From Triops longicaudatus (taxonomy: Eukaryota; Arthropoda; Branchiopoda; Notostraca; Triopsidae), in the NCBI GenBank assembly GCA_022885665.1, contig JAGQDJ010000019.1, positions 895,754-959,753 of the forward strand: a stretch of 64,000 nt of DNA, written 5' to 3'. Of the stretch, positions 9,614-21,000 are shown in pieces. Each line of letters begins with the position of its first letter. Within the stretch, counting starts at the first letter, position 1. The notes below the pieces were generated by a model. The model ran no database searches and was not told the origin of the DNA. It worked only from the letters and a program-made list of their open reading frames with translations. The position numbers and the translations under genes are program-made.

Positions 9614-12600
9614 GTGAGCGTCTTTATTTTTCACAAATATATTTAATTGGAATAATTTTTCTCCGCGTGTTCAGTTTCTTTTAGTTTATTATTTGTACGC
9701 CATTGTTTTACGTGTCATTTTTATCCGCACTGTCTTCCTCTTGTCCATATCGAGCGTACTACTTTACACGTGTTTTATTCATCATTTTCATTTTTTTTTA
9801 AGTTCCTGATATGCACAAACCCCTAATCGAGATGGTACGGGAAAATAGTCAGAGTGGCTCAAAAATCAAAGAAACCTATTGACAGTAATATTTCCGTTGG
9901 CGATTCTACTTCCTAGGTCTCGGATTTTCTTCAAAGAAGCTTTTATCAAATGTATATACTATGTTCGAATTTTCGTTACTTTTCATGATACAGAAAATTG
10001 GGAATCGGGCATAGCAGTATGTCTTATTTTTTTTTTTTTTTAGTTTTAAAGTATCAAGAAACAAAAATTGGTGTAAACAACGCGTTACATGAGTAAAAAA
10101 AAATTGGTTGTAACAATATGCAGTAAAACGTCACCGTCACAAATATTGGCTAGAGTGAATTATCGACTTTTGCGAACGAGATGTGCAGGCTTTGACAACA
10201 TTTCTATAGTTTGGCCTGAAATTTATATACTTGTATTTCTATATTTTGACTATTACGGGCGTTCTGAATAACAAACGAATGACGCACTCCCTCTGGATAT
10301 TTGCCATAACGTGATTTTTCTGTGTAAATTTTGCAGACATTGTTAATTAGAAAGCATAATTATACAAGGAGAAATTTAGTTTCCACATATTTGCTTGTTT
10401 ATTTAAATTTTTCTTATTTTGTTTACTGTTATTGCGATATTAGTAATTTTTTGTTGTTGTTTTAGTTTGATACTTATTTTTCTGTATTTTTAAAACATAT
10501 TTTGCAGAATGTTAATGAACAGTATTTTCTTTTGCTTTCGTGTAGGCTAACCCAACGTTGGGTCGCATTTTGTGCCATTGTCGCGAAAATCGGACTCCCA
10601 TAGCGTTAGGCTCCGGCTTAAGCGGATCTGCATCGGTATTGCAGCAGCCTGTGAAAAATACTCAAGCATGGGTGCCGGCTCCTTTAATGCTTTGTCAAGC
10701 GGTCGACAGTATGGGAAGTCGTCTTATAGGCTGCAGCCACAAGATTCGTAGCCCCAAACTGCGAAGACCGTCGGCACGCATCCCATTTATGCTTCTTTGT
10801 GTCATTCATAAGACACGGCTCGTTAATCACCAGTGCTGTCCCGGGTGTGGCTTGTTTTGTACTCAAGTAAGGCTCAGTGGTGTCGTTTGAGGAGGTTAAT
10901 GTATCAAGGACTTAAAAAAAATTTTGGTCTTTTTTCTTTTTGGGGATTTAGGGAAATTTCTTAGTGTGTAAATGGAAAACCGGTAATCCTCATTATTACC
11001 ATGCGGCATGCCAACTCGAAGTCGATGGGCAATTACTCTGCCCTCACTGTGGAAGCTCCAGCTCAAGTTATGAAGTGATCCTAGATGTTAAAGCTAAAGA
11101 ATTGACGTGTACCCAAGAGCAGCAGCCTTCTGAAATATTGTGAGTAATGACGTGTCCTTCTTGATACAGTTACTGATGTTTGTTTCGTATTCCCCATCCT
11201 TAGGCCCAATGCAAAAATTACCTTTAACTCGCCTGAGAATAAAACAATCGGGAAAAGCTTAGATGAAGAAATGCCCGTCTTCGTACCCCTTAAACTCACC
11301 CTGCCGTCCAATAAGGAGATCACCGTGGAAGGCTTACCTGACGGTTTTGAAAAGGAAATGTTGGATGGAATTCTCAAATTAATGAATGGAAAAATCTCAC
11401 ACAAGTAAGCTTAAATATCTCGTCAATTTGTTTTTTAGGTTTCTATGTTAAATTTTCCTGATATTAGATCTGGACCGAAAAACTTGTTCTCTGCGTGCAA
11501 AAACGGCGATCTCGAAAAGATCTTACATTGTTTAGGTAAATATTTGCAAGTTTCTGGCAGGCCCGTAGCCAGGGGGTAGATTAGGGAGTTCACCCCCCCC
11601 CCCTTTTTTTGTGGTTAAGTCAGTCGAAACCCATATGTCCAATAAAATTGCATGTGCCCCCCCCCCTCCCGCCCGCTCCGAAACTCCCCCGAACCGAAAT
11701 CGTGGCTACGGGCCTGGTTTGTGGAGTTTCCTGTCTCAGTCCCTTAAAATGATTTTAATGCGTGAGATTGTTATCTTTACTTGAAAATTTTCTTTTTTTC
11801 CCTTATTTTGTGTTTATTGTTATCAATCTTTATTTTTAGTATTTCTCTAATCCAGTTTTTAATTTCGGTGTTGCTCGTTAATTTTAAGTCTGTATTTTTT
11901 AACTAAAGCTGAGCTTTACATTTGATCATTCTATAAGAGAAAAGCTTTAAACTTTCTGGATTTAGCTTTTTTTTAAAAAAAAAAATTCTAAGGAAACCCA
12001 TTAGAAATTTTTATTTAACTAGCTGGTGTACAATAAATTATGAATGACATGTTCACTTCATTGGTTGGTTCATTCATTTACTCATTCTATTATTCTGTCT
12101 ATTGAATAGCTGCTGGCCAAGTTGTCAATCAGCGCTTTAAAGAGCATTCGTCTCAGACACCGTTGCACGCTGCTGTATCTACTGGTCATTTAGCAGCGGC
12201 GCACATCCTCGTACAAGCTGGTGCCGAATTGGATATCATGGACAAGGATTTATGTACGCCTCTTATGTTAGCCATCATCCACGGTCACGCAGCGCTGGTC
12301 AAATATCTCATCAAAGCCAACGCCTCTGTCACACTGAAGGTATTTTTCAATTTTTACTATTCATAAACTCAGGTCTAGTAACTATAACGGAGAACTTCAT
12401 CGCCTCCGTGAATGTAAATTGTAATGTGAATGAAGCCATTTTTGCGACCGAACGCCACCATCCTAGAATGACTTTTTGCCAGTCCATTCTATGTTTCATT
12501 TTTCTCACCCTGAAAAGGCGGGAAAACATACTCTAACCTACAATGGGTGTTATTCGATTTGTAAAGATGGCTCCGTATTGAATTATCTTAAAGAACCATC

Positions 12601-15600
12601 TTTCACTTTCATGACAAAAACGTATGACGAATATATCGGCCGCATTTTTGTGAGTTTGAAATTTCTGATAAAGTGACAAAAAGCGGTAAATCGAAGTTGA
12701 TTGAATGCTGAATCAAAAAGTTGAAGCTTCTATAGTTTTCGTGAGGTTATGTTGACGGAAACCAAGGAGAGCTTATTTTCCAGTTGACATAAAAAGAAAT
12801 TAAACTTAAGTTTGTAGCAAAGGTCAGATTTGATGTCAAAAGGGACAGTTTAAGTTGATGCAGCGGTATGGATAATCTTTGTGAGCTTTCGCTTTACAAA
12901 GGTTTGGGCAAAGAGCCAAGGTTGTTAAGATTGATTTCTGTTCCTATTTCTACGCACAGTGTATTGAAGGTGTGTCTTGGTTTTGTGCGCTAGGGAAGAG
13001 ATGGTATGACTAGTTTGCATATGTCAGCGAAGTATGGGAGTCTCGAGTCGTGTCACTATATTGTGTCGTTGGGAAGCTCCAATCCCAATCTCGTCAATAT
13101 GCAAGATGATGGAGGCTGGACCGCATTAGTATGGGGCTGTGAACACAAGAGGATCGATATCGTGCGGTAAATCAAAAACTTTAAAAACCCATCGAGCAAG
13201 AAAGAAGAAAAACGGAGAACTTTGTATATTGGAAGGGAAAAAAGATAACTAGGTATTGATTTTCTTTGGGATTTTCCCATTTTTGGCAGGTATTTACTAC
13301 AATGGAAAGCCGACCCCTTACTTCGCGATACGGAGCAAAATATATGTTTGCATTGGTCGGCTTTTTCAGGCTCCATGGAGATATCTGAGTTGCTCCTGAA
13401 TAAAGGCTGTGATGTCAATACGCGCAATGCAAATGGCGAGACGCCTTTGTACGTTGAATTAAGCTACTCTTCTTTCCCTTTCGGGGCTATCTCTGAATGG
13501 TGGACTTTTGATAGGCATATAGCGGCCCGGAAAGATAATTACGAATGCGTGATGTTATTTTTAAGCCGGGGAGCCGATGTCACGCTTCCCAATAATGAGG
13601 GCGAGAGAGCGCTCGCTGTCTGCCCCAACACTCATTGCCAGTCCTGGATGCTCATTAATATCAACAGTCGCCTGAAAGATCTCGTTACTCAAAGCTTGGA
13701 CAACTCCGAAAAACTGCTGTGCAAGTAAGTCGTTATCACCGAGTTACCCTAGAGGCGTTCTTCCAAGACGCAGATGCAACAAAAATTCTATTATTCTTTT
13801 CTCACCCTGTACTTCTCTTTCTTAGTGATATTACCAAAGGCAAAGAGCAGAATCCCATTCAGTGCGTCAATAGCTACGACTCCGAACCGATGCCCACGGA
13901 TTACGTTTATGTGACCGAAAACTGCTTTACCAGTCATATTCAAGTGGATCGAACCATCACTTCATTGCAAGTATGTCCACCAAAGATAGGCACTACGTAT
14001 TCTCTCAATCGGCCAATATATAGCACGCCCTCCATACGTACCTTAAGATACCGCAAATACAGAAAGGGAGTACGTACCAAATTGCAGTTAAGGTTCCATT
14101 CCCCGGAAAGGTCGTATAAATATCATGAAACCGTTTCTGCCGTATGCCTTACGTAATGATGCAAAACCGACAAGGTTCCATACTTGACCGTAGTATTTCA
14201 TGAACGTGAACGTAAAGATAATTTTGCGTCGATTGCGAGTCACCGTCTTTTAATCAAAACCCGGTACTGTGAGTCGTACAAATTCAATTCAGTGAATTGA
14301 ATTTAAGTCGGTTAAAATTTCAATGAATTTTAAGTACTTGACATTGGCTCACAGAAGTTTGAATTGACGTAAAAACCTTAAATTTGTACAAAGTGTCGTA
14401 AAAAAGACTTGGCGTTAAAAATACTTTTTAAATTTCTTTTGAACTTCGGCGCTCATTTAGTAGCCACATATATAGATTCTCTTCTCGTGGAAATGTTTAA
14501 ACTGGGGAAAAAATATTTCTGCCCCGACTGTTTAACACCTACTGTATCACCCGAACATTGAAAAAAGGTAGTTGCTTGCAAACAGTAGCTAGAAAAAAAG
14601 GTTACTTAACTCCAACTTGAAATTTGATTTTAAACTGAAAAGCGCGAAATGAATATAATTTACGTACTTTTTTTTTAGAGAAAAGTAAATTGAAATCTAT
14701 TTGCGTCAAATTTTTTTTACTTAAAAATAACTTAACTTAATTTTAAAAATTCGTTGAATTTTGATTTGAATTTGGTTTGAATTTGATTTGATTTGATTTG
14801 AGTTTCACATGAATTTGCCAAGCTCCGATACCGTGTAATAGAGTGTTTTTAAAATTTGTCGTGGGGTAATTGCGTTACGCAGGTTCTAGAAGCTTGCTCA
14901 AATGGAAACAAATAACATCATGTCAAAAACGTGTCACTGGAACCCGCATACATGAGCCCCCGCTGAGTTCTCATATGACACCTCATACTCCCATTTTTAT
15001 TTCTTTGTCCATTAACTGGGTTTAATTTTTCTTGTTTTGTTTAGTTTTAAAATTCTTTCTCCATTTAGATTTTTTCATTTCCTTTTGTTTCCATGAGACT
15101 CATTTCTTTTTTTACTTGCGCTCATGTAATTTTTCTTTTTCCCCGTTTTTTTCTAGCATTGCCGCTGTACCGATAATTGCGCGACGTCCAAGTGTTTTTG
15201 CTCCAGTTTAAGTTTTCGTTGTTGGTACGATGAAGAAAGTAGACTGGTTCCGGAGTTTAACTTCTTGGGTAGGTTTTGATCATTTTGCACGTTAAACGGA
15301 AGCGTTTGACAAAAAAAGAAAAAAATCTATTTCAAAATTGGCAGATCCGCCTATGTTATTTGAGTGCAACCGCGCATGTGAATGCCATAAAATTATGTGC
15401 CATAACCGAGTTGTGCAGCATGGCATCACAGTGCGAACATTGTTGTTCCGAACGCCGACAAAAGGATGGGGAATTCGTACCTTGAAGCCCATCAGGAAAG
15501 GATCTTTCGTTTGCGAGTAAGAAAGCAAAAGCAGCAAGCTTGTTTTTCTCGTCCTTTTCCTCGTTTTCTATTGCTAAAAGGACCCTTTTCACATTTCCTT

Positions 15601-16269
15601 AAGCTACTATTTAGATATGAAATGTATCTTGAGTGCATGGCAATATTTTTTCTTTTCTTTTTTCCCTTATCAGGTACATTGGTGAGATCATTTCAGACTC
15701 GGAAGCTGATTTACGAGAAGATGACTCGTATCTTTTTGACTTAGATAACAAGGTAAGAGACCTACTTAAAAGGCAGCGTTTATTGATTAACGACAGCCTG
15801 GAATCTGTTCGTTGCTTTCACACTGATCTTTTTTCTTTCTATTACTCGGGTAAAGGATGGCGAAACGTACTGTATTGATGCTAGACGGTACGGTAACGTA
15901 GCTCGCTTTATCAACCACGCATGTGATCCCAATCTCATACCTGTCAAAGTCTTCATGGACCATCAAGATTTGCGCTTTCCACGGATCGCATTCTTTGCTT
16001 CACGGGATATTGAAGCTCACGAAGAACTCGGGTTGGTACCATTCCGCCTGTGGCGCGAAATTTTACTTACTTCTAACGGAATCCTTTCGACCGTTTTCAG
16101 TTTCGATTATGGAGACAAATTTTGGATCATCAAGTACAAGACTTTTACGTGCACTTGTGGCTCGCCCAAGTGCAAGTACTCGGAAACATCAATTCATCAA
16201 ACGTTGGAAAACTACCAACGCCGATTGCAACAAGAAGAAGCGGCCCATTCGGCGTCAGCCACGTGTTGA
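7648..16269 (+). CDS. G9a: EHMT/G9a-type histone H3 lysine-9 methyltransferase, complete
   Basis: Nuclear enzyme that mono- and dimethylates H3K9 to repress transcription. Coding exons: 7648-9418, 9495-9613, 10546-10866, 10952-11139, 11204-11404, 11468-11535, 12110-12339, 12994-13166, 13290-13448, 13515-13724, 13826-13970, 15157-15268, 15345-15516, 15674-15752, 15856-16031 and 16101-16269. They total 4293 nt, which is 1430 residues plus TGA. Domain order is that of EHMT1/2: disordered basic N-terminus (1-630), Cys-rich zinc region (640-790), ankyrin repeats (870-1145), pre-SET (1155-1240), SET (1255-1378) and post-SET. The start is the first ATG; an in-frame TGA lies at 7591-7593 of the same exon. 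Two introns (66 and 69 nt) are in frame and stop-free. Fusion to eIF2-gamma, known for insect Su(var)3-9, is not seen. Nothing is truncated. Confidence 0.96.
9804..10095 (+). repeat. Dispersed repeat family R1, copy 2, in EHMT intron 2
   Basis: Blocks ATGCACAAACCCCTAATCGA, ATCAAAGAAACC, ACAGTAATATT, TTCAAAGAAGCTTTTATCAA and AGTTTTAAAGTATCAAGAAAC line up in the same order with the other R1 copies. It accounts for about a third of this 932-nt intron. Confidence 0.7.
10546..11404 (+). other. G9a: EHMT exons 3-5: cysteine-rich zinc region
   Basis: Residues 631-866. It holds CHCREN, then LLCVIHKTRLVNHQCCPGCG, HYYHAACQL and LCPHCGSSS, the spaced Cys/His ligands of the EHMT-specific zinc region. 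Exon 3 is 10546-10866, exon 4 10952-11139 and exon 5 11204-11404. Exon 5 adds a Thr/Lys-rich linker leading into the ankyrin block. Confidence 0.9.
11558..11716. mobile_element. hAT-type MITE in EHMT intron 6
   Basis: 159 bp bounded by inverted ends CAGGCCCGTAGCCA at both termini (right end reads TGGCTACGGGCCTG). The flanking 8-bp direct repeats are GTTTCTGG at 11550-11557 and GTTTGTGG at 11717-11724, one mismatch. The interior is rich in C-runs and has no coding capacity. Confidence 0.8.
13449..13514 (+). other. G9a: 66-nt in-frame, stop-free intron in the EHMT ankyrin region
   Basis: Donor CTTT/GTACGTTG and acceptor TTTTGATAG. Removal restores the conserved GETPLHIAARKDNYE. Retention would insert 22 residues into an ankyrin helix without shifting the frame. 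Confidence 0.85.
14260..14835. mobile_element. Possible inverted-repeat element in EHMT intron 11
   Basis: The left end reads CCCGGTACTGTGAG and the right end, read inward, CACGGTATCGGAGC; both are followed within a few bases by CAAATTCA. The interior has a perfect 11-bp-arm palindrome (AAATTCAATTC, spacer AGT) at 14280-14304 and an ATTTG-type tandem run at about 14756-14805. There is no clear target duplication and no coding sequence, so the class is uncertain. Confidence 0.4.
16032..16100 (+). other. G9a: 69-nt in-frame, stop-free intron with a weak donor, inside the SET core
   Basis: The only phase-correct donor is GTTGGT at 16032, with acceptor GTTTTCAG ending at 16100. It joins ELG to FDYGD. 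The better-looking GGTACC at 16036 would shift the frame. Retention adds 23 residues just before the catalytic tyrosine. Confidence 0.75.
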
Positions 16270-17999
16270 CTCTAAGAATTGTGGGGTTATGTTTTATGAT
16301 TCCTAGCGTTCGTGGCTCAGAACATAGAGTGGAGTTTTCTTTTGCTTTAAGTCATTTGCCCTCTTTTTTTGAAACATCGACTCGCCTCATTTTCTGTTTA
16401 CTCCTACCGTTTTTGCGCGTAGCATAGAATGGGATTTTTTTTTAAAAAAAAAACAAAAAAACATTTTGTCATTGACCTTTGAGACGTAAAATCGTGTTTA
16501 TCATCCTTTTCTTTCTGGAAAGGAAAAGGAACAACTTAATTCTCGTACATCACTGTGACATTTAGGCATAATAGAATTGTGTACCTGCAGCTAGGTCTTG
16601 TGTACTTATTCGACGAACACCACCTATTTATAGCAAATTTGTCGCGAGTATTTTTGCGGAGAGACCATTTTCATCACAAAACTATTATGGGCTCTTGTTT
16701 ACTTGCTCTCTCTTTCCCTTAATTTCACCCCTTTGCTTTACCGATTCCTCCCTACCCCGTGTATTCGTACTGATTCACATAACCTTATGTATGGTCCATG
16801 TTCCTTTCGTTTAGCTGCCTCTCGAGACAAATTTGCGCAACGTCACTGCCAAGTTCCGTGACTTGTTCGTAGCTGAGCCAATTGTGGCACTAAGATTGCT
16901 GCCGTTATCTTAAATCTCTGTACGATCCTTGTCATTTGGATGCACACTTTTATTTTTCTCGCTAGGAATAATACAAGAAAAGGGGCACTTTTTACCCCGA
17001 GAAATCCGATTTGCATTGTATCTATGGTAGCCTTAATAAGCACGTGAACTTTTTTTTTTGAAGTATCCAAAAGAAGTGGAGAACGTTTTACAAGTATCCA
17101 CCTGTCTTGAATAGTGCTAAAAGACGTTGCCTGTGCGCCAGGGGGCATCCTAAAATGATGGAGAAATACGTGAATAGAAAACACGCATATTAGGATGCAA
17201 AGAGTAAGAGAAGGTGGACGGTATCGGCCTCAAAAGCTGAAAGCAAGCGAGAGATGAAGACAGTGAGTTGATGTTACCGTGACAACTTGGGTAGCACACA
17301 AGAAGGGTGACGCTCCGAAAAGGTACTGTGCTGGACTAGCAGGTCGCTCCCGTCACCATGGAGTAACGCAGGGCAACGAGCGACCTGTGTATGTGTGTGT
17401 GCAGGAGGGGGCACAAGTGGCTTTCGTTTTTCTCGGCGTGCAACTGCGGGTGAAAGCCTTATTGTGTCAGGCATGAGCTATTCCCCGTTTTATTCCTATT
17501 TGCGCTGGTCCTCTAGCCCAAGACGCACATCGACACCTCCAGTGAGCAATCAGCCCCCATAAATATAATATGGCTGAAGTCCAAAGGAAAGACGTCCTAC
17601 AGGAAGAACACCAAACCTCGTTTCGAACTCGGTGCATAATGCGGGACCCTGCATCTGATTTCCCTTTGATTTAAAAGACAGACTAAACACACTCCTTCGT
17701 CGTGGATGTGCAGAAGAGCAAACTAGGCAGGGGTCCCTTAATATAAATTTTGTTTACGCCGACGAACTCTTTAAAGCGTCTACATCAAGTTTTGAACTTT
17801 AAGTACCTTTTTGAATACAACACTTTTGTTACGAATCCTCAACGCCTACAAGTCTTAATTTCCTTGCTTTGATATCTGAAGAAAAGTGAAGACTATGTAT
17901 ATTCATACATGCATATATAGTACAAACCCTTTCGTAACAAATTGTCTGTTATGGTGTGCGGTTTCTAAAGTTCCAATCTATGTAAATGAAAAAAAAATC

Positions 18000-18073
18000 G
18001 TCAGGTGTGGCGAACTTCGGATATACCGAACATTTTTTGTCCCCAGAGATTCGTTATACCGAAGTTCTACAGT
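18000..18073 (-). repeat. Fragment of the Tigger-like MITE family
   Basis: Contains CGAACTTCGGATATACCGAA and ends with CGTTATACCGAAGTTCTACA, the right-end pattern of the family described at 44571. The left end is not recognisable. Confidence 0.45.
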
Positions 18074-21000
18074 ACCCAATTTTCTCTTCCGCATTTCTTG
18101 TCATTAGCGTCGTGTTTAATAATAATTGCGTAATAGAAAAGTGTAAGGGCAAATATTTTTGGTGGTGAAAAGGATGATAGGCTAAAATGGTGACTGGTTA
18201 AAAGTTGGAAACGGGAAACAGGTACAAGTAGAAAACTTCACACAAATTTCAATCGGCCATGTTGAGTGCATCAATGCAACGACAGCACTCGAGCGTTGGC
18301 GCAAGTTTTGAATTAATATTTGTTTTATAAGTCATGTTTTTCTTCACTTTTATAGATTTATCGAGGAGCCCATAATCCTTTTAACCACGGTATAGGCAAG
18401 TGCTGGTCCCGACACTGATGGCTTGGCAAATACCTTCGAATCTGGCCCAGTGCCAGCTATCTATTGTCATGTCCCCGGGCTATATGTTTAAAAAGCAAAG
18501 TAAGAAATAACTCGACGGGTCCAACTCCTGTTCCTTTTTGAAGGGTTGAAAATTATTTAACGAGCTTAGAGACCTACCGTGTACTATCTGCCTCCCTACT
18601 GTGAGCTGTCTGTGATGTTTTCTGTATTCATCGGCAATTTGGTATTTTGAATACTGAATTTTAGTGCTTTTTTACAATAGATTTTTATAATGTTGTTTGA
18701 GTATTTTGTTGGTTTGAATGCTCTAAGTTCACTTGGCATTCCCTGTCCGTTGTTTGGAGTACTTTGATAGTGTAGCTTTCTCGCTTTGAAGATGAAGATA
18801 TTCTAATCGTTAAATAATAAAAAAATGTTCATAGTTTGTTATTGTTTAAGTATGGCGCCCATTGTTATGTAATCCTTAGTTATCGTTGTTGTTAATTAAT
18901 AAAAGGAAAAAGAGATTGAATGAAATTGTATTTGATGGAAGAGGACTTCTGGACGCGTTCACTAACAAGGTTCATAAGTGATGATTCTTGGAACACTGCT
19001 CTTTTGACAATCCACCTTAGATTAGCTCCTTATTTGATCGGTAATGTTTGGCTGGCTACTACCCAAGAAGACAATCGAATTGACCGTTCTTCAAAGTAAC
19101 TTAGTTGCGAGTTCGGATCTGTGCGTTTGCCAAGTCGAAACAATAGCTTCAGATCCATAGAATTCCTGTTTGCCGGTATTTTTGTAAGTAAGTCAAAGTC
19201 GCTTCGGTATAGGAACATCATGCAGAAAATTCAACAGGCTTTCTGCCTACGCACAATTTGTAGTCTCTTGAAAGCAACTTTTTTTTTCAGAAGAAACAAA
19301 GCATATGTTTACGGCCATTAAGTTTTACACCTCAAGATTCTTAATCCGATTTTGCTTAAGAGCTTTCCTTTTACTTCGTCGGAGCGTTCGTTGGCGCGAT
19401 CTGCGCAAAGGCCGCACCGAGTGCGGTAGTCAGTCGCCCCTGTCAACTCCCTGGTTCCTTGACACCCCGCAGGCTACGTTCCAGCCCTCCTTCTCCAGTC
19501 CTACTTGGGCGCTAGCAAGAGTGTGTTTCAATTCCCTGCAAGTTAAGTTCTTCGGACATTTTCACAATCTCAAATTAACTTTTGCTTACTAGCGCTTGCA
19601 AATCAAGGAGCTGTGAAGCAGTGTTTCAACTGCCCCTTTCGGATTGACATGAACAACGTTCCTGCGGTGTAAGCAAGGCTGTGTTAACAACGTCTGTTAC
19701 ACGATAGTGAACTAGGGTTGTCGTGTTGTTTCTCCCCTGTTCCCCCTACAAAGTGGTTGTGAAACTTTACGAGCGAAAATATCGCCAACCTCCCTTGATT
19801 CATGAAAATGAACAACCTGTTGCCGCAGCGGAAAGACCCTCGTCAGTGAGACTCTACCGCAGCCAGATTTGGATTAAAATACGCCATAAAATATTGATGA
19901 CCTGTGAAGGCAAACGTAAGCCTCTTTGAAAGTGTTACTCTGCTATTATGACAGAGCTCAAACTCTTTTCTTGTTTAATCTTTAAGTAATCTCGTATGGC
20001 GTGAAAGCCCAGAATAATTGACCGGATACTCCGTTTCTTTCAGACTAGTGTAGTTAAAAATTACTTCAACCTTTCAATTATGAACCCGTTAATGGTCCTT
20101 ACCAGGCTCGCCCTCTCCTCCCACATGTTTCTTTGTAAAATCAAACTGTAGGGACCTATTAATCTATATTTTATATGACCTGTTAACTCATAAATCTTTA
20201 AATTTATGATTCTAGGGAAATGTGTGGTTCCATGGAAATATGAACTAGCGTATTTTATGAACCTTAAGGGCCTATAGAGCCTATATATAAAATGGATACT
20301 TTCGATTTAATGTTATATTTCGGTATCAGAAATGTTTAATGCATGATATCTACACCGCAAATACTCGAGTTCAATTTCCAAGGTGTAGGAGAATTAAAAA
20401 TGGGGCAACAATTCAAGCCATTGAATCAACAGTTAGGGTTCCTTGCAGATTTCTTACGAAGGAAGAAATCCTGTGGAATCCACCACAAGAATTCATCAAA
20501 ATTGTGAAGCATTTCAACATTTTCATAAAGCTCTTATTTGCCTGGCTTCCTTCCCTCCCACCGTTGCCTGGAAAAAGCAATATGAAGTTTTCATTTGATA
20601 TCGATATCCGTAGATCATTCATGTTCGGGAAGAAATAGACAACAAAAATCGACTCCTGTTATGGTGGCTGCGTACTGGGCTAGTAAGTCTCATGTGGCTA
20701 TTAATATATCCTATTTTCTGCGCCCTTATCAGCAAAGTACACCAGAAGTTGAGCAGGCAATCCTCAGGGCTTACAGTTGTCACTTTTTACAATTCTCCTT
20801 TATTTTTTTTCAGTAAAAATCTTTCTTCCCCTAGCTCTAAAGAGCATTGCTGAAAGAATATGATACTTCATAGACTACCTCGTCTCCACTTTCGCAGCCT
20901 TTTCAACCAATTACTCTTCTCCCAAATTGCAATTAGCAAGCGTGAACGAGACCTTTTCTCTTGGATTGTTTCCTTTAAGACCAACTTCCCTGTTAAGTTA

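Larger units (their letters stand above)
11468..13724 (+). other. G9a: EHMT exons 6-10: ankyrin repeats, H3K9me1/2 reader
   Basis: Residues about 870-1145. Repeats are recognisable from LFSACKNGDLEKIL through SQTPLHAAVSTGHL, LCTPLMLAIIHGHA, GMTSLHMSAKYGSL, GGWTALVWGCEHKRI, NICLHWSAFSGSME, GETPLHIAARKDNYE and the capping end. The aromatic-cage positions known from mammalian G9a/GLP are all kept (W of GGW, W and E of VWGCE, W of CLHW), so binding of mono- and dimethyl-lysine is probably conserved. Confidence 0.9.
13826..16269 (+). other. G9a: EHMT exons 11-16: pre-SET, SET and post-SET
   Basis: The pre-SET zinc cluster runs from HCRCTDNCATSKCFC to CECHKIMCHNRVVQHG. The SET domain keeps the SAM-binding GWGIRTLKPIRKGSFV, the YIGEIISDSEAD segment, RFINHACDPN (Asn-His motif) and the catalytic Tyr in FDYGD. 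The post-SET is TCTCGSPKC. Exon 11 encodes a linker with PTDYVYVTENC before it. All catalytic and zinc residues I can check are present, so the enzyme should be active. Confidence 0.93.
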
